Positions 57,801-64,000 of a DNA stretch of 64,000 nt are shown here, in pieces. Source of the DNA: Tragulus kanchil (lineage: Eukaryota > Chordata > Mammalia > Artiodactyla > Tragulidae); NCBI GenBank assembly GCA_022376925.1, contig JAIOJX010000032.1, forward strand, positions 202,674,939 through 202,738,938. The letters are read 5' to 3'. The notes under the pieces are model-generated. The model ran no database searches and was not told the origin of the DNA. It worked only from the letters and a program-made list of their open reading frames with translations. Each line of letters begins with the position of its first letter. Position 1 is the stretch's first letter. Made by a program: the position numbers and the translations under genes.

Positions 57801-58520
57801 CTGGGCGCCCCAAGTTCCCGTTTTGAAGATAAATAAATTCCTCTACAAAATATCGCACGCTTGCACCTGCGCGCGCTCCGGAGTAGGGCGCCGAGGCGAC
57901 GCCGGGCTGGGAGTCGGCTCCGAGGTCCGCTCCGGACTCCCTGTCCGGAGGGCGGCGAGGGGGCGCGATTTCTCCTGAGCACAAAGAACATTTAAAGAGA
58001 TGGAAGAGGGCGTCCTGGAAACAAGGCATGTGGCCCACACAGAACAAGCCTCAATTGCCATTAAGTTCTTCTGAACAGGTTCAACCTATCTGTATTTTTA
58101 ACCTTTGATCATGCCAGTAACTGCCTACCCCAACAGGGAAAGGGTCACTTTGCCCTGGAAGCCCCAAGTCACTAAAACCTTAGACGTCCTCCCCACAACC
58201 CCACACGACCCCCTCACCTTGGGCAGGTCCGTGGCCCCACGGATCCGCTGAGCCACCTTCTCTCCCTCGGGGTGGATCCTGGCCACGTGTTTCCACATCC
58301 TTTCCCAGGTGGCCTCGTCCACAGGCAGCCCACCCCGGTTAACAAAGAAGGGGACGCCTCCATCTCGTAGGTCCTCCTCCCCTTCTTCTTCTGGCTCCTC
58401 ATCTCTCTGGGCTGAGGCTCCTTCGCTGGTCTCCAAACGCCGGGCCCCAGAGGAGGCAGCAGCAGCCGCGGTGGCAGCACCAGCGCTGCCGCCCCCGGCC
58501 ACCTTCTTCCCCGCTGGCAT
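33823..58520 (-). CDS. VASH1: VASH1 (vasohibin-1), complete coding gene in seven exons
   Basis: Joining the exons at 58520-58218, 44646-44558, 42250-42194, 40659-40585, 36601-36220, 34843-34731 and 33895-33823 gives 1092 bases, which is 363 residues plus stop; human VASH1 is 365. All introns are GT-AG and the phases agree. Residues 1-60 are low-complexity and acidic ([10 protein letters not shown] at 41-50). The transglutaminase-like peptidase core follows, with Cys167 (in PIKCLEAV), His202 (in NYFRHIVLG) and Ser219 (in ALGMSRRED), matching human Cys169, His204 and Ser221. A basic Ser/Arg/Lys-rich tail begins near residue 303. The family, with its partner SVBP, removes the C-terminal tyrosine of alpha-tubulin; VASH1 is also a secreted angiogenesis inhibitor. 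Exons 1 and 2 each occur twice because of duplicated sequence pieces. An 89-base exon 2 used twice would shift the frame, so I take the second copies as assembly artefacts. Identity is recognised from family knowledge, not a search. Confidence 0.96.
33896..34730. other. VASH1: VASH1 intron 6
   Basis: This 835-base GC-rich intron is present once. A 356-codon open frame on the - strand (34730-33660) crosses it and exon 7 in the wrong frame and is not a gene. Confidence 0.8.
34731..34843 (-). CDS. VASH1: VASH1 coding exon 6, basic C-terminal region
   Basis: The exon is 113 bases and encodes residues 303-339 ([17 protein letters not shown] through RRNSRSER) plus two bases of Arg340. The acceptor is ccacccag and the donor gtgagg. 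The segment is rich in Ser, Pro, Lys and Arg and is probably disordered; the basic tail of vasohibins contributes to microtubule binding (family knowledge). It occurs once. Confidence 0.94.
34844..36219. other. VASH1: VASH1 intron 5
   Basis: This 1376-base GC-rich intron begins with the weak donor gttcgt on the - strand. No repeat is recognised. Confidence 0.8.
36220..36601 (-). CDS. VASH1: VASH1 coding exon 5, carries the catalytic His and Ser
   Basis: The exon is 382 bases and encodes residues 176-302, from [12 protein letters not shown] to ARDMRLK. His202 (FRHIVLG) and Ser219 (LGMSRRED) complete the triad with Cys167. The acceptor is gcggccag, preceded by a GC-rich and rather pyrimidine-poor tract. 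The donor is gttcgt, a weak match to consensus; it is chosen because exon 6 resumes with Ile-Gly-Lys-Gly in the right phase, as in other vertebrates. Two substitutions relative to my memory of the human protein are Gly in NFGGRYG and Cys in LGQCVSHD. The exon is GC-rich and occurs once. Confidence 0.95.
37488..37688 (-). mobile_element. Bov-tA/BOV-A2 SINE, antisense
   Basis: It runs from ccgactctctgagatcccgt to gccatcggggaagccc. Only its promoter end recurs at 38702-38788, because the next piece begins inside the SINE. Confidence 0.87.
37602..39801. repeat. Overlap duplication 14: 37602-38701 equals 38702-39801
   Basis: Offset 1100, essentially perfect. The boundary falls inside a Bov-tA SINE. 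Confidence 0.96.
37850..37985 (-). mobile_element. MIR SINE fragment, antisense
   Basis: The core caccaaggctcagcgatgtg then gaggccacacggtgaggatg is a diverged reverse MIR. The duplicate is at about 38950-39085. Confidence 0.6.
40585..40659 (-). CDS. VASH1: VASH1 coding exon 4, carries the catalytic cysteine
   Basis: The exon is 75 bases, with acceptor cccctcag and donor gtatcc. It completes Gly150 and then encodes [20 protein letters not shown] and onward to the split Ile codon at residue 175. The Cys in PIKC is residue 167 and corresponds to human VASH1 Cys169, the nucleophile of the tubulin carboxypeptidase. The flanking codons are conserved as in the family. Confidence 0.95.
40660..42193. 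other. VASH1: VASH1 intron 3
   Basis: This 1534-base intron is present once. Nothing beyond ordinary intronic sequence is recognised. Confidence 0.8.
42194..42250 (-). CDS. VASH1: VASH1 coding exon 3
   Basis: The exon is 57 bases. The acceptor is cacccacag and the donor is the strong consensus gtaagt. It finishes the split Gln codon, then encodes [18 protein letters not shown] (residues 132-149) and two bases of a Gly codon. It is present once, in the long unique part of the piece 38702-43989. Confidence 0.95.
42251..43470. other. VASH1: VASH1 intron 2
   Basis: This 1220-base intron begins with donor gtatcc after exon 2. No young repeat is recognised. Its lower part (42898 onward) is duplicated from 43990. 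Confidence 0.75.
43471..43559 (-). CDS. VASH1: VASH1 coding exon 2, second copy (overlap duplicate)
   Basis: This copy matches 44558-44646 at an offset of 1087 bases and includes both splice sites. It lies in the tail of the piece ending near 43989. Because 89 is not a multiple of three, splicing both copies into one mRNA would shift the frame upstream of the catalytic exons. This supports an assembly origin rather than a true exon duplication. Confidence 0.85.
44558..44646 (-). CDS. VASH1: VASH1 coding exon 2 (copy 1)
   Basis: The exon is 89 bases and encodes [20 protein letters not shown] through QRYIREL plus two bases of a split Gln codon (residues 102-131). The acceptor is ctgtccgcag and the donor gtatcc. 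The split codon CA|G is completed by exon 3, which starts with G then Tyr-Asn-His. An identical copy sits at 43471-43559. Confidence 0.92.
44647..48640. other. VASH1: VASH1 intron 1, promoter-distal part
   Basis: This is mostly unique GC-rich intron. It includes junctions at 45952 and 49199 (the latter just beyond) and a + strand MIR at about 48275-48420 (gaatcccagccctgccattt). No exon is visible. Confidence 0.6.
44807..47098. repeat. Overlap duplication 16: 44807-45952 equals 45953-47098
   Basis: Offset 1146. A substitution (aggagg against gagaga) is near 45502/46648. The tail of copy 1 diverges after ctctggg. Confidence 0.95.
48641..48956 (+). mobile_element. Ruminant CHR-type SINE with ~20-base target duplication
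   Basis: It begins gggacttctcttgtggtcta and ends in an aataaataataaatacataa tail. The direct repeats ttttaaaaaagtggtggcag (48621-48640) and a near-copy at 48957-48978 flank it. The duplicate copy is at 49742-50057. Confidence 0.85.
49742..50057 (+). mobile_element. Same CHR-type SINE, overlap duplicate
   Basis: This is the copy of 48641-48956 at an offset of 1101, with its flanking repeats. Confidence 0.82.
50318..50430 (-). mobile_element. MIR SINE fragment, antisense
   Basis: The sequence ccattttatagctgaggaaa then ctgaggcacaaggaggttgc is the reverse MIR core. It occurs once. Confidence 0.7.
50716..51032 (+). mobile_element. CHR-type tRNA-derived SINE with perfect 16-base target duplication
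   Basis: It has a gggcttccctggtggtccag head, the B-box ggttcgatccctgg, and gtgccgcggagcggctgg, ending in a C-rich then A-rich tail. aaaacacaaactcttg flanks it at 50700-50715 and 51033-51048. The perfect repeats suggest a fairly recent insertion. Confidence 0.9.
51049..51262 (+). mobile_element. BOV-A2 SINE inserted beside the previous SINE
   Basis: It runs from gggcttcccaggtggcacta to ttggacacacctgaggtgac. The same target motif (aacacaaactcctgg) occurs again at 51263-51277, so this element used the target copy made by its neighbour. Part of it recurs at 52212-52355. Confidence 0.88.
51278..51947. other. VASH1 intron 1 between SINEs
   Basis: Unique intronic sequence with no exon recognised. 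It is duplicated at 52371-53038. Confidence 0.5.
51961..52152 (+). mobile_element. tRNA-Glu-derived SINE with perfect 13-base target duplication
   Basis: It begins cagggattccctggtggttc and has an A/T-rich tail. The repeat aaatgctttaaca is at 51948-51960 and 52153-52165. Overlap copies are at 53052-53243 and 54166-54357, so one insertion is seen three times. Confidence 0.88.
52995..55222. repeat. Overlap duplication 19: 52995-54108 equals 54109-55222
   Basis: Offset 1114. Copy 1 ends inside the L1 with a scrambled tail of about 40 bases. Confidence 0.95.
53430..54108 (+). mobile_element. Ruminant L1, ORF2 3' part, truncated first copy
   Basis: The frame at 53422-53754 ([20 protein letters not shown] and onward) is a C-terminal ORF2 fragment and is interrupted after ANETTKN. 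The copy stops at 54108 with a scrambled tail after gacagtatggaa, where the sequence piece ends. Confidence 0.88.
54544..55875 (+). mobile_element. Ruminant L1, ORF2 3' part through the 3' tail
   Basis: This is the same L1 continued. Frames at 54536-54868, 55031-55228 and 55301-55540 ([40 protein letters not shown]) make up the broken ORF2 C-terminus. The short 3' UTR ends in taaaataaaagttaaaaaca and an A/C-rich tail. It is heavily 5'-truncated and inactive. Confidence 0.9.
55976..57066. other. VASH1 intron 1, promoter-proximal part, with L2- and MIR-like pieces
   Basis: Positions 56308-56400 (gtgcctgttctgtgccaggc) look L2-like, and 56550-56705 (gctctgccacttactggctg) is a + strand MIR. No exon is seen before exon 1. 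The last ~230 bases (from 56834) recur after 57986. Confidence 0.55.
57067..57369 (-). CDS. VASH1: VASH1 coding exon 1, second copy (overlap duplicate)
   Basis: This is the same 303-base coding exon as 58218-58520, offset by 1151 bases, with the same start codon (57369-57367) and the same donor gtgagg at 57066-57061. It lies in the terminal ~1.15 kb of the piece that ends near 57985. That piece breaks off inside the CpG island (after the bases gggcgcgatttctc), so this copy has a truncated promoter context. I read it as the same genomic exon represented twice. Confidence 0.85.
58218..58520 (-). CDS. VASH1: VASH1 coding exon 1 (copy nearer the promoter)
   Basis: This exon encodes residues 1-101, beginning [11 protein letters not shown] and ending RGATDLPK. 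The start codon is 58520-58518. It is chosen because the vertebrate vasohibin-1 N-terminus begins [11 protein letters not shown]; an in-frame upstream ATG 28 codons earlier has no counterpart there. The donor gtgagg follows directly at 58217. Residues 56-100 ([20 protein letters not shown] and onward) are the conserved N-terminal part of the family. The copy is intact and differs from 57067-57369 by nothing I can see in the coding part. It lies in the piece that also holds the CpG island, so it is the copy with contiguous 5' context. Confidence 0.95.
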
Positions 58521-58875
58521 CCCCAAAGTCTTGACGGGGTGGGAGGCTCTATCAGCAGGGTGGCTCACTGGAGGCCTCCCACACACCAGCTGCAGAGATA
58601 ACACATGGCCAAACAGAGCGCCGGTGCCTTTAAGAAACCAGGGCGTGGCTCCCGTACAATAAAATACTACTTGATGGGGGGGTGGGGTGTGAAAATCAGT
58701 GCTTCAAAGTGAAGTGCGGGGCAGATGGGGTTGGGTGTCCCGGGTGAGCCTTAGAGGCCTTGTTCTTTTTGAAAAACGGGATTTAGAGAATACATCTCAA
58801 CTTGGCAGCTTTCACAAAGCACCCCGATTTGACTGTGAGAACAATAACGGACAACAGGCTGGGCTGGCGGAGGAG

Positions 58876-61035
58876 AAAAGCCAGGGGGAAACTGAGGCCA
58901 GGCAGCTGAGATCTGCGGCCACGAGAGGGTCGAGGCACGAGTGCCACGCCGACTGGGCGCCCCAAGTTCCCCGTTTTGAAGATAAATAAATTCCTCTACA
59001 AAATATCGCACGCTTGCACCTGCGCGCGCTCCGGAGTAGGGCGCCGAGGCGACGCCGGGCTGGGAGTCGGCTCCGAGGTCCGCTCCGGACTCCCTGTCCG
59101 GAGGGCGGCGAGGGGGCGCGATTTCTCGGACGCGGTGAGTCTGGGAGCCGAGACTCGCAGCTGGCTGGGGGCGGGGAGGGGGCGCACGCCGACGCGCACA
59201 TTCCACGCCCGCCGCCAACTCCCCGCACAAAGTGGGCTTTGTCTCGGCCCCCGTCCCCTCGCCCCCGGGAAGGAGCAGCGGAGCCCCCAGAAGAGGGCAG
59301 AGCGCGGCGGGGAGCGCCAAGGCCCCGCCGGTCCCGAGCCGGGCGCGTCTCAGCGGGCAGATGCCGGGCGCTCGGCGCCGCGCTGCGCGAGCCGAGCCAT
59401 CGCAGACCGGGGCTCCGCGGGGAAAGCTCGGGCGGTGCGCAGGGTCACCGATCGGCGGGCTGCGGCCCCAGGGTCGCCGCCCCGGACTGGCTGCAGCATG
59501 GGCGGTGGCGCGGCCGGGACGGGCAAAGGATGCTCCGCGGCTGTTCGGTCGGGGTCGTCCTCCCGCTGCACCCCGCCTCTCCCGGCTCAGGGCTGGAGGC
59601 AGGACCGCGGGGCGGAGAGAGCAAGCCTTGGGGGCTCGCGCAGCTACGGCCGCCGGTGAAGCTGGTGGCGAGTGACAAAGCCTCGGCGAGCGCGCGCTCC
59701 GCTAGTCCCCTGAGAGCAGCCCGCCGAGCGCGGGTCCACACGCAGGTCTCGACTCGGTGAAGCTTAGGCCACCAACGCCCGCGCTGCCTCCGGACCCAGC
59801 GGTCGCCGGCGGGCTCCGCAGCCGGCCTGCCGCCCACCCGGCTCGACGCTGGCCCGCGCCGCGCATGCGCTCCGTCCCCCCCTTAAAGGGCCAGCGCGTT
59901 CCCGGCCGGGCCTCCGCCTCCCGCAGCTATTCTTCATCCCCAAGTTATCACTGGGAAAAGCCAGGGGGAAACTGAGGCCAGGCAGCTGAGATCTGCGGCC
60001 ACGAGAGGGTCGAGGCACGAGTGCCACGCCGACTGGGCGCCCCAAGTTCCCCGTTTTGAAGATAAATAAATTCCTCTACAAAATATCGCACGCTTGCACC
60101 TGCGCGCGCTCCGGAGTAGGGCGCCGAGGCGACGCCGGGCTGGGAGTCGGCTCCGAGGTCCGCTCCGGACTCCCTGTCCGGAGGGCGGCGAGGGGGCGCG
60201 ATTTCTCGGACGCGGTGAGTCTGGGAGCCGAGACTCGCAGCTGGCTGGGGGCGGGGAGGGGGCGCACGCCGACGCGCACATTCCACGCCCGCCGCCAACT
60301 CCCCGCACAAAGTGGGCTTTGTCTCGGCCCCCGTCCCCTCGCCCCCGGGAAGGAGCAGCGGAGCCCCCAGAAGAGGGCAGAGCGCGGCGGGGAGCGCCAA
60401 GGCCCCGCCGGTCCCGAGCCGGGCGCGTCTCAGCGGGCAGATGCCGGGCGCTCGGCGCCGCGCTGCGCGAGCCGAGCCATCGCGGACCGGGGCTCCGCGG
60501 GGAAAGCTCGGGCGGTGCGCAGGGTCACCGATCGGCGGGCTGCGGCCCCAGGGTCGCCGCCCCGGACTGGCTGCAGCATGGGCGGTGGCGCGGCCGGGAC
60601 GGGCAAAGGATGCTCCGCGGCTGTTCGGTCGGGGTCGTCCTCCCGCTGCACCCCGCCTCTCCCGGCTCAGGGCTGGAGGCAGGACCGCGGGGCGGAGAGA
60701 GCAAGCCTTGGGGGCTCGCGCAGCTACGGCCGCCGGTGAAGCTGGTGGCGAGTGACAAAGCCTCGGCGAGCGCGCGCTCCGCTAGTCCCCTGAGAGCAGC
60801 CCGCCGAGCGCGGGTCCACACGCAGGTCTCGACTCGGTGAAGCTTAGGCCACCAACGCCCGCGCTGCCTCCGGACCCAGCGGTCGCCGGCGGGCTCCGCA
60901 GCCGGCCTGCCGCCCACCCGGCTCGACGCTGGCCCGCGCCGCGCATGCGCTCCGTCCCCCCCTTAAAGGGCCAGCGCGTTCCCGGCCGGGCCTCCGCCTC
61001 CCGCAGCTATTCTTCATCCCCAAGTTATCACTGGG
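58876..61035 (-). promoter_or_regulatory. VASH1: CpG island, VASH1 promoter and 5' region (present twice)
   Basis: The stretch is very rich in G+C and CpG and has several GC-box-like gggcgg/ggcggg motifs. It lies just upstream of the VASH1 start codon at 58520. It consists of two ~1080-base copies, 58876-59955 and 59956-61035, which differ at few bases (for example cgcagac at 59401 against cgcggac at 60481). No TATA box is obvious. The transcription start cannot be placed, and a non-coding first exon inside the island is possible: an acceptor-like ctctgcag precedes the ATG by about 70 bases. Open frames of 130-248 codons here run on all strands and reflect stop-codon depletion in GC-rich DNA. 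Confidence 0.8.
58876..61035. repeat. Overlap duplication 21: 58876-59955 equals 59956-61035
   Basis: Offset 1080. It doubles the CpG island; a single a/g difference is near 59404/60484. Confidence 0.97.
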
Positions 61036-62040
61036 ACACCAGTGGGCGTGTGCTCCCCGCTAACCCCCTCTCTGGGCGCCGCGAAGCCGGTGCAGAGCTA
61101 CAGGGTATGTTTGCAGCGTGCCAAAGCGAGCGCAAACTCTATGGAGATTCCGGGCTCAAAAGGCTGGCGGCTGGGGAATTTCCTAAGGGGACTGCCTGGC
61201 TGGGGCCGTCAGGGTGCGGAAACTCGAGTACGGCCTGGAAGTCTAGTCCGTATTCAGCGCCTGTTTTTACATGGGACTTCCAACAGATCACTGCCCGCTG
61301 TGGGCCTCGGTTTCCCCATCTATCAGCCGAGGTCTTTACATTGGGTGAGCAGGGACCTCCTGGTGCCCGTGTTCCTTAAAGCAGACTATCAAGAGGTCAG
61401 GACTAGGACCTTTGCAAATGAAAGATTAAAACTCACCCTCTTCCACCCCACAACCTGCACCCGTGATAGCGGAGTGCGCTGGCTTCGCGCCTAGCGGGTC
61501 TTCCTGGACTCGGCACACAGCAGCGGGGATGCTGCACCCAAGTCTTAGGATCGTGACCCATGGGAGGTGATGGCTCGAGAGGGTCAGCCAGCCCAGAAAA
61601 CCTGCGGGCCACTGTTGTGTGCTGGGGCCCTGGACTGCGGAGACTCAAGTCACCCACCCTTTCACTTCCACTGAGTGGTGGGCTAGGAGCAAAAGCAAGG
61701 AACTTGACTAAAATGAGACAGCTGGGGTGAGGGTGAGTGCTTTTAGACTCCTCCCCTTTCCCCCTCTACCAGCGGTAGTGTGAAAAAGTAAAAGCTGCTT
61801 CCTGGGCCCCTGGAGAGAGATCCAGATTCTTTAGGCTGTAGTTGCCGCATTTCTCACCTCCCAGGGGCTGGGGCTGAGAAGGCCCTGGAGAATCCCAAGG
61901 TTCAACATCTGTTCCTCGGAGTTGCCCTTGGTGCCTGAATCCTGACTCCTAGATCCAGTAGCAACCGCTTGCTGCCTCCTGTGTCAGAAACCACAGGTGA
62001 TCATGGGAAGGGTCCATGGACTTCAAGAAAGCCAGTTAAG
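61036..62040. other. Upstream flank of VASH1 with a MIR
   Basis: The CpG density falls off here. A + strand MIR core is near 61260-61345 (gcctcggtttccccatctat). Nothing else is recognised. The part from 61196 recurs at 62290. Confidence 0.5.
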
Positions 62041-62160
62041 CGACTTCTCTGGCCGTCCAGTGGTTAAGACTCCTCCCTTCCTATACAGGGAATGTGGTTC
62101 TATCTCTGATCAGGAAATTAAAATCCCACGTGCCATATAGTGCTGCCAAAAAAAGAAAGA
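62041..62160 (+). mobile_element. Diverged tRNA-derived ruminant SINE
   Basis: It reads cgacttctctggccgtccag, then ggttctatctctgatcagga and an A-rich tail. The duplicate is at 63138-63257. Confidence 0.7.
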
Positions 62161-63137
62161 TAGTCCAGAGGGGAGTTTCTTTTAAGATGACCGTGGTAAG
62201 AAGACTCCAAGCATGTAGATACCACCAGGGACCAATAATTGCAACCTATTCCTTATTTAGATGGCCTCTGAGAAGTCCAGTTAGATCTCCTGGCTGGGGC
62301 CGGGCCCCCAGGGTGCGGAAACTCGAGTACGGCCTGGAAGTCTAGTCCGTATTCAGCGCCTGTTTTTACATGGGACTTCCAACAGATCACTGCCCGCTGT
62401 GGGCCTCGGTTTCCCCATCTATCAGCCGAGGTCTTTACATTGGGTGAGCAGGGACCTCCTGGTGCCCGTGTTCCTTAAAGCAGACTATCAAGAGGTCAGG
62501 ACTAGGACCTTTGCAAATGAAAGATTAAAACTCACCCTCTTCCACCCCACAACCTGCACCCGTGATAGCGGAGTGCGCTGGCTTCGCGCCTAGCGGGTCT
62601 TCCTGGACTCGGCACACAGCAGCGGGGATGCTGCACCCAAGTCTTAGGATCGTGACCCATGGGAGGTGATGGCTCGAGAGGGTCAGCCAGCCCAGAAAAC
62701 CTGCGGGCCACTGTTGTGTGCTGGGGCCCTGGACTGCGGAGACTCAAGTCACCCACCCTTTCACTTCCACTGAGTGGTGGGCTAGGAGCAAAAGCAAGGA
62801 ACTTGACTAAAATGAGACAGCTGGGGTGAGGGTGAGTGCTTTTAGACTCCTCCCTTCCCTCTCTACCAGCGGTAGTGTGAAAAAGTAAAAGCTGCTTCCT
62901 GGGCCCCTGGAGAGAGATCCAGATTCTTTAGGCTGTAGTTGCCGCATTTCTCACCTCCCAGGGGCTGGGGCTGAGAAGGCCCTGGAGAATCCCAAGGTTC
63001 AACATCTGTTCCTCGGAGTTGCCCTTGGTGCCTGAATCCTGACTCCTAGATCCAGTAGCAACCGCTTGCTGCCTCCTGTGTCAGAAACCACAGGTGATCA
63101 TGGGAAGGGTCCATGGACTTCAAGAAAGCCAGTTAAG

Positions 63138-63257
63138 CGACTTCTCTGGCCGTCCAGTGGTTAAGACTCCTCCCTTCCTATACAGGGAATGTGGTTCTAT
63201 CTCTGATCAGGAAATTAAAATCCCACGTGCCATATAGTGCTGCCAAAAAAAGAAAGA
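63138..63257 (+). mobile_element. Same diverged SINE, overlap duplicate
   Basis: This is the copy of 62041-62160 at an offset of 1097. Confidence 0.7.
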
Positions 63258-63504
63258 TAGTCCAGAGGGGAGTTTCTTTTAAGATGACCGTGGTAAGAAG
63301 ACTCCAAGCATGTAGATACCACCAGGGACCAATAATTGCAACCTATTCCTTATTTAGATGGGGCAACCAGTCTCAGAGAATCATTTCCTCAAGTTCCCAC
63401 AGCTAATAATTTGAGCTGAATTCTTACTTAGTTTTCATCGGGCATCTTGCCTCTTGTGCTAAGTGTTTTTAGGGCTTTTAACATAGAGTCGCAAGTTCTT
63501 TACC

Positions 63505-63985
63505 ACTTCTCTTAAAAGGTGGAGTCTAATTCCCCTCTTTAATGTGGGCTGGACTTAGAGAATGGCCTCTTATGAATAGAAGGTGGTGGAAGTGATGGCA
63601 CGTCCCCTTGGAGCCTAGATCATTAAGGAGACATTTTTTCTGTCTCTGTCCTCTTTCTCAGGATGCCCACCCTGGGAACCCAGTCACCTTCTGTGAGGAA
63701 GCACAAGCCACATGGTGGAGGTAACCTGGCGGATATCTTCAGCTCAGCTCTCAGGCAACAGCCGGCCTCCACAGGCAGATGGGCAGTGAACTGAGCCAAT
63801 TCTGGCCCCAGTCTTTGAGGCTTCCTGCCAATGTCCCAGATATGAAGCAGAGACACACCAGCCTCACTGTGCCGCGTCTGAATTTCTCTCTCCCAGAATC
63901 TGGGAGATACAAAGTGACCCTTGTTGTTTTAAGCCAGTTAAGTTTTCAAATACTTTGTTATACGGCATTAACTAACAAACACCAT
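63505..63985 (+). mobile_element. MLT1-like LTR (ERVL-MaLR), probable
   Basis: The sequence runs from aaaaggtggagtctaattcc, through gggctggacttagagaatgg and gtggtggaagtgatggcacg, to ttgttgttttaagccagtta near the end. This is the pattern of an old MLT1-family solo LTR in + orientation. No coding content is present. Confidence 0.55.
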
Positions 63986-64000
63986 GGATTTCCTGTAATG

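Larger units (their letters stand above)
56834..59136. repeat. Overlap duplication 20: 56834-57985 equals 57986-59136
   Basis: Offset 1152/1151. It duplicates VASH1 exon 1; copy 1 ends inside the CpG island after gggcgcgatttctc. Confidence 0.97.
61196..63388. repeat. Overlap duplication 22: 61196-62289 equals 62290-63388
   Basis: Offset 1094 becoming 1099 through an insertion (gccgggcccccagg against gccgtcagg) at the start of copy 2. Confidence 0.95.

Noticed and set aside
59014..60840. Open frames of 147-248 codons in the CpG island on both strands
   Set aside because: Composition is Arg/Ala/Pro/Gly-rich, frames overlap on both strands and in several phases, and there is no conserved motif or splice support. 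GC-rich DNA simply has few stop codons.
1..63388. Serial tandem duplication as a new biological repeat system
   Set aside because: The duplicated unit differs in content every time and only its length is constant. Exons of two conserved genes would be broken, and edge-clustered errors point to joined overlapping pieces.
63505..63985. Endogenous retrovirus with genes
   Set aside because: Only LTR-like sequence is present; there is no internal region or coding frame.

Overview
The window is nuclear DNA from a ruminant (cattle, sheep, goat, deer or similar). The evidence is the repeat content: a BovB (RTE-clade) LINE, many tRNA-Glu-derived Bov-tA/BOV-A2/CHR-type SINEs, and a ruminant L1 whose 3' end recurs twice. 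Two vertebrate genes are recognisable and lie tail to tail, as I recall they do on human 14q24.3. ANGEL1 is on the + strand and only its last three coding exons are visible (13940-17771). VASH1 is on the - strand and its whole coding region is present in seven exons (33823-58520). I see no prokaryotic, CRISPR, phage or defence system.

The main feature of the window is structural. It reads as about 23 sequence pieces placed end to end, in which the last ~1.08-1.17 kb of each piece is repeated as the first ~1.1 kb of the next. There are 22 junctions, near 868, 2732, 5038, 9074, 11163, 14633, 17490, 21425, 23879, 26395, 28195, 30210, 32506, 38701, 43989, 45952, 49199, 52211, 54108, 57985, 59955 and 62289. 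The copies are nearly identical. Differences (homopolymer and small indels, scrambled tails) cluster within roughly the first or last 100 bases of a piece. The overlap length does not depend on content (exon, intron, L1, CpG island). Unmerged contig or read overlaps explain this best. About 24 kb is redundant and the underlying locus is near 40 kb.

Layout. 1-13939: probably a large ANGEL1 intron, built of an antisense L1, antisense BovB, SINEs, old L1 pieces and an MLT1-type LTR split by a SINE. 13940-19610: ANGEL1 terminal exons and 3' UTR. 19611-25490: gap between the convergent genes, with one antisense SINE. 25490-33822: VASH1 3' UTR. 33823-58520: VASH1 coding exons and introns; intron 1 carries SINEs and a younger L1 nested in an older one. 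58521-61035: GC- and CpG-rich VASH1 promoter and 5' region, present twice. 61036-64000: upstream flank with a SINE, a MIR and an MLT1-like LTR.

If the overlaps are collapsed, VASH1 reads as one 1092-base coding sequence (363 codons plus stop). Every intron shown has GT-AG ends, the phases agree, and a Cys-His-Ser triad is present. VASH1 is a tubulin tyrosine carboxypeptidase. ANGEL1 is a member of the CCR4/EEP family that binds eIF4E. Their adjacency is conserved synteny and does not imply a shared pathway.
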